DNA of 64,000 nt, taken from NCBI RefSeq assembly GCF_003386535.1, contig NZ_QTTN01000005.1:163656-227655 (forward strand), written 5' to 3'. The notes below the pieces were generated by a model. The model was not told where the DNA came from, made no database searches, and saw only the letters and a list, made by a program, of their open reading frames with translations. This document shows positions 51,797-58,924 of this stretch, piece by piece; positions within the stretch are counted from its first letter, which is position 1, and each line of letters opens with the position of its first letter. Source of the stretch: Paenibacillus taihuensis. Its GTDB lineage: Bacteria; Bacillota; Bacilli; Paenibacillales; Paenibacillaceae. The position numbers and the translations under genes were made by a program.

Positions 51797-52351
51797 TTGA
51801 ATAAGAAGGCGAAACTGGCCGTGCTCGGCTCAGTTGTAGGTATTGGACTAATCGCAGTCAGCGTGGTGACAACACAAGTTAGGGGGGACGGGAATACCGT
51901 CGTTCCTGGCTCGGTCAACGACCCGGTCGTGACGAAGAGCTACATTGATAAGAAGGTCAGCGACCTTGTGAAGGCAGAGCTTGCCAAGCAAGGGGGCGGC
52001 CAGGACAATACGCAGCTTCAGCAGACGCTCGACGAGTTCCGTGCCGAGTTAGAGGCGGACAAGGGCGGTCAGAAGGTGGAAGTCGTTGTTGTGCCTGTCG
52101 GTAAGCGGTTGTTGGCTAAGGACGGTGCGGAATTTGTCGTTCGGGCAGGTAAAGCGATGGCTTACAGCTCAGACAGCAACGGTATCTCTGACCTGACAGA
52201 CGGGACTGACATTACGAATGGCAAGCCTGTACCGAACAACCATCTGATTCTGTTCCCACGCGGTGGACGCGGAGTGACGGCGCAAGCCGGCCAGACAAGT
52301 GCTCTGACGGTACTCGTTCGTGGCGAATATGTGATGCAAGCTCAGCAATAG
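51797..52351 (+). CDS. Small exported or membrane-anchored protein of unknown function
   Basis: 184 residues from TTG 51797 (AGAGGTG at 51781-51787, 9 nt upstream; GTG 51785 overlaps that site). An N-terminal hydrophobic segment (LAVLGSVVGIGLIAVSVVTT) is a signal peptide or anchor. A short coiled-coil-like region (SYIDKKVSDLVKAELAKQGG, residues ~50-85) is followed by a compact beta-rich domain (VEVVVVPVGKRLLAKDGAEF ... NNHLILFPRGGRGVTA). It shares an apparent transcript with the 831-residue exported protein upstream, and is followed by a spore-protein gene with its own ribosome site. No family recognised. Confidence 0.7.
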   Translation: MNKKAKLAVLGSVVGIGLIAVSVVTTQVRGDGNTVVPGSVNDPVVTKSYIDKKVSDLVKAELAKQGGGQDNTQLQQTLDEFRAELEADKGGQKVEVVVVPVGKRLLAKDGAEFVVRAGKAMAYSSDSNGISDLTDGTDITNGKPVPNNHLILFPRGGRGVTAQAGQTSALTVLVRGEYVMQAQQ

Positions 52352-52388
52352 TTAATTTTACCCGAACTGACAACATGTTATCCGCTTC

Positions 52389-52415
52389 GAATGTTTGGAC
52401 CCGGCACACACTATA
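52389..52415 (+). promoter_or_regulatory. Weak sigma-G-like promoter before the spore protein gene
   Basis: GAATG (52389-52393) fits the -35 GHATR, and CACTATA (52409-52415) fits -10 CATNHTA with one mismatch. The 15-nt gap is shorter than usual. Confidence 0.3.
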
Positions 52416-52442
52416 AGCATCCCACTAGGAGGTGCTTATCTT

Positions 52443-52712
52443 ATGTCCAGAAGTAATCGCAAAGTGGTCCCTGAATGCGCACAGGCGCTGAACCAAATGA
52501 AGTATGAAATCGCAGCTGAGCTTGGCTTAATAGCAGGCGGAGGCGCGGCTGGTTCTGGTGATACGGAGTTTGCTTCAGAGCTCGGCGGAACGGGCGGAGC
52601 AAGCGGGCATGTGAATTGGGAACAGATGGCGACAAGAGATGTCGGATCAATCGGCGGCAGTATGACAAGACGATTAGTCGCGGAGGCTGAACGGGTTCTT
52701 AAAGGATTGTAA
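52443..52712 (+). CDS. Alpha/beta-type small acid-soluble spore protein
   Basis: 89 residues from ATG 52443 (AGGAGGTG at 52426-52433). The N-terminal KYEIAAELGL contains the GPR protease cleavage motif, and the C-terminal half (VNWEQMATRDVGSIGGSMTR RLVAEAERVL, here split) matches the DNA-binding helix-turn-helix of alpha/beta SASPs, which coat and protect spore DNA. A Gly/Ala/Ser-rich insertion (about residues 33-57) makes it longer than the usual 60-72 residues. Confidence 0.9.
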   Translation: MSRSNRKVVPECAQALNQMKYEIAAELGLIAGGGAAGSGDTEFASELGGTGGASGHVNWEQMATRDVGSIGGSMTRRLVAEAERVLKGL

Positions 52713-52740
52713 AGCTTTGTAACCAGACGGTACGTATCCA

Positions 52741-52769
52741 TTGACACAAAGCGACATTTTCGTTATCAT
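52741..52769 (+). promoter_or_regulatory. Sigma-A promoter upstream of the metK leader
   Basis: Consensus TTGACA (52741-52746), 17 nt, TATCAT (52764-52769). Transcription would begin near 52776, just before the terminator hairpin at 52794-52832. Confidence 0.7.
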
Positions 52770-52793
52770 ACTGTTTTAGAAAAAGTTATTTAA

Positions 52794-52832
52794 TGAGACC
52801 TTTTCCGTTAGTCCGGGAAAGGTTCATTTTTT
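52794..52832 (+). terminator. Terminator or attenuator between the spore protein gene and metK
   Basis: TGAGACCTTTTCC (52794-52806) pairs with GGGAAAGGTTCA (52815-52826) with one bulge and one G-T pair, followed by six Ts. It may end the spore-protein transcript or attenuate the one started at 52741. Confidence 0.8.
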
Positions 52833-52863
52833 GGAATCGAAACGTTAAACGTTAGATCCCGTA

Positions 52864-52915
52864 TGGGACGCGAACGATTTCTTATAGAGTCCCAGCAAAT
52901 TGTGCATTATATGCA
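52864..52915 (+). other. Further structure in the metK leader
   Basis: TGGGAC (52864-52869) pairs with GTCCCA (52889-52894), and TGCAT (52903-52907) pairs with ATGCA (52911-52915). The conserved S-box (SAM-I) core sequences were looked for and not seen. Confidence 0.4.
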
Positions 52916-52956
52916 TCATACTTAACAATTTGAAAGTTGTAGGAGGTTGAGATTAG

Positions 52957-54159
52957 ATGTCACTTAAAGGACGTCATTTGTTCACATCGGAATCGGTTAC
53001 TGAGGGCCATCCGGATAAGATCTGTGACCAAATTTCCGATGCGGTATTGGATGCTTTTCTGGAGGTTGATCCTTACGCGCGCGTAGCGTGCGAAGTATCC
53101 GTAGCAACAGGATTGGTACTCGTTATCGGCGAGATCAGCACGAAGGCGGATTATGTCGATATTCCATCGATCGTTCGCCGTACAATCAAGGAAATTGGTT
53201 ATACGCGTGCAAAATACGGTTTCGACTCCAGCACTTGTGCGGTTCTTACATCCCTGAACGAGCAATCCGCGGACATCGCGCAAGGCGTTAACGCAGCGCT
53301 TGAATCCCGTGACGGCGTAGACGTTCGTCAAGAGAACGAAGATATCGGCGCAGGCGACCAAGGCTTGATGTTCGGATTCGCTTCCAACGAAACACCTGAG
53401 CTTATGCCGCTTCCAATCGCATTGGCGCACCGCATTTCGCGTCAGCTGTCGGAAGTGCGTAAGAACGGCACTTTGGATTACCTCCGTCCGGACGGTAAGA
53501 CGCAAGTGACAATCGAGTACGTTGACGGCGTTCCAAAGCGTGTCGATGCAATCGTTGTTTCGACACAACACGCGGAAGAAGTTACGCTGGAGCAAATCCA
53601 AGCAGACATTCGCAAGCACGTAATCGCACCAGTTGTTCCTACAGAGTGGCTGGATGAAGAGACGAAATACTTCATCAACCCAACGGGCCGTTTCGTAATC
53701 GGCGGACCGCAAGGTGACGCTGGTCTGACTGGGCGTAAAATCATCGTTGATACGTACGGCGGCTACGCTCGTCACGGCGGCGGTGCTTTCTCCGGCAAGG
53801 ATCCGACTAAAGTTGACCGTTCCGCAGCTTATGCGGCACGTTACGTGGCGAAGAACATCGTTGCTGCCGGTCTGGCAGACAAATGTGAAATCCAGCTTGC
53901 TTACGCAATCGGCGTAGCAAATCCGGTATCCATCAACGTTGACACATATGGCACAGGCAAAGTGGACGAAGAAGTACTCGTTGAAGTGATCAAGAACAAC
54001 TTTGACCTCCGTCCTGCAGGCATCATCAAGATGCTTGACCTGCGTCGCCCAATCTACAGCAAAACAGCTGCTTACGGTCACTTCGGCCGTACAGACATCG
54101 ACGTTCCATGGGAACGCGTGGACAAAGCGGATAAGCTGAAAGCTGACGCACTGCAATAA
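52957..54159 (+). CDS. metK: S-adenosylmethionine synthetase
   Basis: 400 residues, normal length. It makes SAM from methionine and ATP. Motifs are [20 protein letters not shown] (ATP site), [12 protein letters not shown] (signature 1), [20 protein letters not shown] (signature 2) and the C-terminal [15 protein letters not shown] 52957 has TAGGAGGTTGAG upstream. It is followed by its own terminator. An antisense open frame spans nearly the whole gene and is a composition artefact. Confidence 0.97.
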   Translation: MSLKGRHLFTSESVTEGHPDKICDQISDAVLDAFLEVDPYARVACEVSVATGLVLVIGEISTKADYVDIPSIVRRTIKEIGYTRAKYGFDSSTCAVLTSLNEQSADIAQGVNAALESRDGVDVRQENEDIGAGDQGLMFGFASNETPELMPLPIALAHRISRQLSEVRKNGTLDYLRPDGKTQVTIEYVDGVPKRVDAIVVSTQHAEEVTLEQIQADIRKHVIAPVVPTEWLDEETKYFINPTGRFVIGGPQGDAGLTGRKIIVDTYGGYARHGGGAFSGKDPTKVDRSAAYAARYVAKNIVAAGLADKCEIQLAYAIGVANPVSINVDTYGTGKVDEEVLVEVIKNNFDLRPAGIIKMLDLRRPIYSKTAAYGHFGRTDIDVPWERVDKADKLKADALQ

Positions 54160-54176
54160 TATAGAGTGAACATGAA

Positions 54177-54206
54177 GCCGTCCCTGTATGCAGGGGCGGT
54201 TTTTTC
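54177..54206 (+). terminator. metK terminator
   Basis: GCCGTCCCTG (54177-54186) pairs with CAGGGGCGGT (54191-54200), followed by TTTTTT. Confidence 0.93.
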
Positions 54207-54325
54207 ATGCCTATGGAAGGTCGATTCTCCTTTTCGGAGACATATATCTTCAATAAATCTTCATTTCGGACACCTCCCTACCGAAAAATATAGTACGAGT
54301 GTCATTTATTAGGGAGTGAAGTGGA

Positions 54326-57300
54326 TTGATCCGAAATCGTAAAAAATCTAAATGGTTATCTTACTTAGTTGCAGCAATGTTAGCGATACAGTTCGCTCTT
54401 GGCGGGCTCGTTGCCATTCCTTCGCAGATATCGGCGTCCGGTTCAAGCGGTCCGCTTGTATCCAGTTATTCGCCTTCGGATAATGCGACGAATGTTCCGA
54501 CGAACGCCAGCCTTATCCTAGCCTTTGATGAGAATGTGAAGAAGGGGACTGGAACGGCGACCATTCAAATCCACCGCCAGGTCGATAATATCGTAGTCGA
54601 TTCATTCGTGGTGGCATCAGACAATCGTGTCGTTATCGGTACGGGGACGAACCGGAACATCGTGACGATAACGCCGACAGCAGGCAAGCTCGTCGTGGAT
54701 ACGAACTACTACATTACAATCGATGCCGGTGCGTTCTTGAATGATGCCAATATGAACTTCGCAGGCATCACGAGCGCGGTTGGCTGGGATTTCAAGACGG
54801 TGTCGGCAACAGACACGACAGCGCCGACGTTATCGACGGATCCATTGGTAACTCCGCTTACACCTGCAAATGGTGGTACGGCAGGAGTTGGCACGTCGCT
54901 TACCTTGGTATTCAGTGAACCCGTATTTGCTGCAAACGGCAGCATTACGGTTACCAATCACGCACAAGCGGCAGATGTCCAATCGATTCCGGTCAATGCG
55001 CTCAATGTGACGGGCAGCGGGACCAATACAATTGTGGTGAGCTTGCCGAGCAGTTTGCGCGGTACGAGCGCTTATGATGTTGTCGTGCCGAACGGCGCGT
55101 TCCAAGATGCGTCAGGCAACAGGTTTGCCGGTATCGCCTTGGGACAGTGGCAGTTCACGACTACGGCGCCGCCGCTTGGCGATACCGTGATGTCACCGCT
55201 GGATAATGCTTTTGCCGTACCGGTAGCAACGGATCTGAAGTTAACGTTCCCAGGAACAGTCGTGGCGAACACAGGCACAATCCGCATTAATAGGATTTCA
55301 GATAACAGTACCGTTCAAACGATTAGCGTACCTTCCGGCAATGTAACATTCGCTGCCAATGGTGCGGGAACGGATGTCATCATTAACCCGAGTGCGGATC
55401 TGGCTCCGAATACAGGCTTCTACGTGCTGATTGATGCAGGTACGTTCAAAGATACAACAGCACCTACTGCTTCTCTGTATCAGGGCATCTCGGATGCGAC
55501 GATGTGGAACTTCTACACCGATCCCGGCTATGATGTCACGCCACCGACGCTGCTTGCCGATCGTAAGCCGCTTACGACGCAAGCGTCAACAGCGATTAGT
55601 CTGGAAATGAATTTCAGCGAGCCGGTCTATCCGGGTACAGGTAATATTACAATTCGGACGTCGCCTTCGGGCACGATCTTCGCTTCCTACCCGGTAACTT
55701 CGAGTAAGGTCAGCGGAGGCGGTACGACCAAGATTGTGGTTACAGACAGCTCCAAGACATTGATCAACAACCAGTCGTACTACGTGGAAATCGGCGGCCA
55801 AGCATTCTCGGATGCAAGAGGCAACTATTATACAGGGCTGTCCGGTTCCTCCGGCTGGTCGTTCACAGTCACGCAAGATAGTGTGAAACCGATAGTTGTA
55901 TCGCAATCCCCTGCGAATACAGCCACGAACGTGCCCGTGCTCGGCGCGAAGCTGGGGTTACTGTTCAATGAGCCGATTCTAATTAAGAATTCTTCGGCTG
56001 TGACGGTGAAACGAATTACGGGGACCGGAAATTCGCCCCTGACGACAACGTTATCGATTGACCCAACAAACAATAGCTTGCTGCAGATTGCGATCAATGG
56101 AACAATGGCTGGACTGACCGACTATTACGTGGAGATTGCAGCAGGTGCCGTGACAGACTTGGCAGGAAACAATTTTGACGGCATCTTGAATCAATACCAG
56201 TGGACGTTCAAGACATCGAACAGCTCTACAGGCGCTCCAACCGTATCGAAGGCGGAACTGGTGGGTAGTTCGAGGTTAGCGATTACGTTCAACGATAATT
56301 TGGATACGAGCGCAGCGGCAACGCCGGTTCCCGCGAACTTCTATGTCACCGTGAACGGATCGGCTAATGCGGTTACGAATGTTCAAATCAGCGGTCAAGT
56401 GGTGACACTTACGCTTACGGGTACAGTCTCGAGCGGACAAGTGATCAAAGTGTCCTATTCTGCTTTAGGAGCCAGCCCAATTAAGAGTCTGGCCGGGATA
56501 GCAGCGGCGAGTTTCTCGAATGTCAGCGTGACGAATGTGCCGGATTCAACAGCTCCCGTTCAGGTTAGCGGCACCGTAAACGCGAACTTGATCATCCTGA
56601 CGATGAGCGAGGCGCTTGCAGACGTGAGCCCATACGCGTATTCGCAGTTCTCCGTCACGATTGACGGATCTGTACGGACAGCTACGCAAATCACCGGTTC
56701 AGGCAATATGCTCTTCTTGTACTTTAGCGGGAATCCAGTTGTACTCGGACAAAAGGTGTTGCTCTCTTACTATGCATCGTCCTATCCGCTCAAGGATTTG
56801 TCGAATAATGCCCTGTATTCGTTTAGCAATTTCAATATCCAGAATGGCCAAGACGTAAAGGCGCCGGCCCTGCAGACGATTACGTCTACCGGATCTACGA
56901 TTATCCTAAACTACGACGAAGCGTTGAATACGGCCCTTGTACCGCCGGTTTCATCCTACTATGTTCGAGTCAATGGAACTGTTCGGTCCGTATCGTATGT
57001 CGTCGTTAGCGGCAGCCAAGTCCTGCTGACACTCGCATCGCCTGCAGCAGCCAGCGATACGATTCTCGTTACCTATCTGGGCGGCAGCCCGGAGCTGAAA
57101 GACCTTGGCGGCAACTCTGCGCCGGCGTTTAATAGCGTACAGGCTAATGCGGGCAGCACAGGAACTCTATCGCTTAACGGGATTATAGCGAAAGGCGGAA
57201 ACATAACAGCGACGTATGGCACGACGCTAAACGCGTCCTATCAACCGTCTATCTCGCAATTCGCCGTTAAGGTCAACGCCGTATCGCGTCCGATCTCTGC

Positions 57301-58762
57301 GGCAACGGTTAGCGGGTCGTCCGTCGTACTGACGCTGTACACGCCTGTGAGTGTCGGAGACTCTGTCACGGTCAGCTATGTCTCTAATAGTCTCGGTATT
57401 CGCTCGACGGCTGGTGCGCTAGCAGCATCCTTCACAGATACCAACGCTGCAAACCAGACGACATGGGACGACAATACGAGCGGCGATTACACCTCAGCGT
57501 CAGGCGGCGGTCTCGGTATTAAGGTATCGGCAGCCACGACGTCGACTGCCGTGTCTCCGGCGGGAAGCGCCGTGAATCAATTCGCACTGACGGCGGAGAA
57601 GATTAACAACGCCTTTAATACGATTCGCAAGACCGGCGGCATGGAGCCGAGAGTTGTCTTTACGGTGCCGAGCGCCGAGAAGGCGGCTATGGTAGCCCTC
57701 CCGTTAGGGACGCTTGAAGATGTGAAGAAGGCGACCCCGAACGCATCGTTCGTCGTCGCGTATCAGAATACAACGTATGAAATTCCGCTCAGTGCGCTGA
57801 ACTATACGCAGCTGGGCCAAATGATGAATGCGGCGAGCGCTGTCGGCCAGCTGATCGTATCGATCGACACGAACGCAGGCTCATTAGCGGCGTCGCTGAC
57901 GACGCAGCTGAACGGCGCGCATGCCCAAACGCTGGTTAGTCCGATAAGCTTCGATCTCGCGGTGAGCAGCAATGGGCAGACGAAGCAAGTCGATGATCTT
58001 AGCGGGTATGTGACGCGTACGATTGCAACTTCCGCGGGCTTGGACGGCAAACAGGTCGCGGTCGTATGGCTGGACCCGCAATCCGGCAAAATCTCGTATG
58101 TACCGACGCAGGTTACGCAAGAAGGCGGCCAAAGCATCATTAGCTTCAAACGCAAAGGAAACAGCGTCTACGCCGCTGTGAAAGGCTCCGTAAGTTATAC
58201 CGATATTGCGAAGCATTGGGCTCGGAGCGACATTCAGCTCATGGCGAACAAGTATATTGTCGAAGGCAATACGCTGACTACATTCGGACCGAATAAGGCG
58301 ATTACACGCGGCGAATTTGCGATGTTCATTGCGAAGGGCCTCGGCCTCACTGGCGACCGAAGCGCAGCGGCGAAATTCAAAGACGTGAACACCAACACCA
58401 CGCTTGCCACTTATATCGGCGCTGCGAGTAAGGCGGGCATCATTCAAGGGATGACGGACGGCTCATTCAAGCCGAACAGTCTGGTGACGCGCGAAGAGAT
58501 GGCATCGATGATGGTACGTGCAGCGAGCGCAGCAGGCGTTCAGATCGTACTGAAGCAGACGAGCGCGAATGCACTGAAGAAATTCACGGACCGAGCTAAG
58601 ATCGGTACGTGGGCGCAGACAGACGTAGCGAAGGCTGTCGAAGCAGGCGTCATTACCGGCATGTCGAACGGCGCGTTTGGCGGCAAGAACAATGCGACGC
58701 GCGCAGAGGCGGCAGTTATGGTGAAACGACTGTTGAACTATGCGGAGTTCATCAATAGTTAA
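54326..58762 (+). CDS. Giant SLH protein with Ig-like (Big_5) and SwmB-like repeats
   Basis: 1478 residues from TTG 54326 (AGGGAGTGA upstream). A signal peptide (LSYLVAAMLAIQFALGGLVA) is followed by five Big_5-type modules of ~110 residues (residues ~40-630: YSPSDNATNVPTNASLILAF, LTPANGGTAGVGTSLTLVFS, and similar, each with an LxFxExV strand). About four SwmB-like repeats follow (residues ~635-1045: AELVGSSRLAITFNDNLDTS, SGQVVTLTLTGTVSSGQVIK). A ~200-residue region and three SLH repeats (from residue ~1290: YTDIAKHWARSDIQLMANKY, FKDVNTNTTLATYIGAASKA, FTDRAKIGTWAQTDVAKAVE) complete it. It should be held on the wall by pyruvylated polysaccharide; SwmB-type repeats occur in large surface proteins linked to motility and adhesion. 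No enzymatic motif is recognised. Confidence 0.9.
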   Translation: MIRNRKKSKWLSYLVAAMLAIQFALGGLVAIPSQISASGSSGPLVSSYSPSDNATNVPTNASLILAFDENVKKGTGTATIQIHRQVDNIVVDSFVVASDNRVVIGTGTNRNIVTITPTAGKLVVDTNYYITIDAGAFLNDANMNFAGITSAVGWDFKTVSATDTTAPTLSTDPLVTPLTPANGGTAGVGTSLTLVFSEPVFAANGSITVTNHAQAADVQSIPVNALNVTGSGTNTIVVSLPSSLRGTSAYDVVVPNGAFQDASGNRFAGIALGQWQFTTTAPPLGDTVMSPLDNAFAVPVATDLKLTFPGTVVANTGTIRINRISDNSTVQTISVPSGNVTFAANGAGTDVIINPSADLAPNTGFYVLIDAGTFKDTTAPTASLYQGISDATMWNFYTDPGYDVTPPTLLADRKPLTTQASTAISLEMNFSEPVYPGTGNITIRTSPSGTIFASYPVTSSKVSGGGTTKIVVTDSSKTLINNQSYYVEIGGQAFSDARGNYYTGLSGSSGWSFTVTQDSVKPIVVSQSPANTATNVPVLGAKLGLLFNEPILIKNSSAVTVKRITGTGNSPLTTTLSIDPTNNSLLQIAINGTMAGLTDYYVEIAAGAVTDLAGNNFDGILNQYQWTFKTSNSSTGAPTVSKAELVGSSRLAITFNDNLDTSAAATPVPANFYVTVNGSANAVTNVQISGQVVTLTLTGTVSSGQVIKVSYSALGASPIKSLAGIAAASFSNVSVTNVPDSTAPVQVSGTVNANLIILTMSEALADVSPYAYSQFSVTIDGSVRTATQITGSGNMLFLYFSGNPVVLGQKVLLSYYASSYPLKDLSNNALYSFSNFNIQNGQDVKAPALQTITSTGSTIILNYDEALNTALVPPVSSYYVRVNGTVRSVSYVVVSGSQVLLTLASPAAASDTILVTYLGGSPELKDLGGNSAPAFNSVQANAGSTGTLSLNGIIAKGGNITATYGTTLNASYQPSISQFAVKVNAVSRPISAATVSGSSVVLTLYTPVSVGDSVTVSYVSNSLGIRSTAGALAASFTDTNAANQTTWDDNTSGDYTSASGGGLGIKVSAATTSTAVSPAGSAVNQFALTAEKINNAFNTIRKTGGMEPRVVFTVPSAEKAAMVALPLGTLEDVKKATPNASFVVAYQNTTYEIPLSALNYTQLGQMMNAASAVGQLIVSIDTNAGSLAASLTTQLNGAHAQTLVSPISFDLAVSSNGQTKQVDDLSGYVTRTIATSAGLDGKQVAVVWLDPQSGKISYVPTQVTQEGGQSIISFKRKGNSVYAAVKGSVSYTDIAKHWARSDIQLMANKYIVEGNTLTTFGPNKAITRGEFAMFIAKGLGLTGDRSAAAKFKDVNTNTTLATYIGAASKAGIIQGMTDGSFKPNSLVTREEMASMMVRAASAAGVQIVLKQTSANALKKFTDRAKIGTWAQTDVAKAVEAGVITGMSNGAFGGKNNATRAEAAVMVKRLLNYAEFINS

Positions 58763-58781
58763 ATTAGGAGATTCATATCGT

Positions 58782-58818
58782 GCTATCCGGTCCCTTCAGG
58801 ACTGGATAGCTTTTTTTT
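58782..58818 (+). terminator. Terminator after the giant Big_5/SLH gene
   Basis: GCTATCCGGTCC (58782-58793) pairs with GGACTGGATAGC (58799-58810) with one G-T pair, followed by eight Ts. Confidence 0.95.
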
Positions 58819-58924
58819 GTCGGTCGAACAATGTCGATAGCATTCTTCTATCGTCCGTAACTTTCCACTAGTTTCATAGTCTATAGTAGTAGATAGATTT
58901 TGAGATGGGAGAGTTGCGAGGAAG

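Noticed and set aside
52713..52956. SAM-I (S-box) riboswitch before metK
   Set aside because: Its conserved core sequences were not found; only generic hairpins are present.
52960..54156. 398-residue antisense open frame almost as long as metK
   Set aside because: Produced by codon bias of metK; Cys-rich nonsense protein with no ribosome site.
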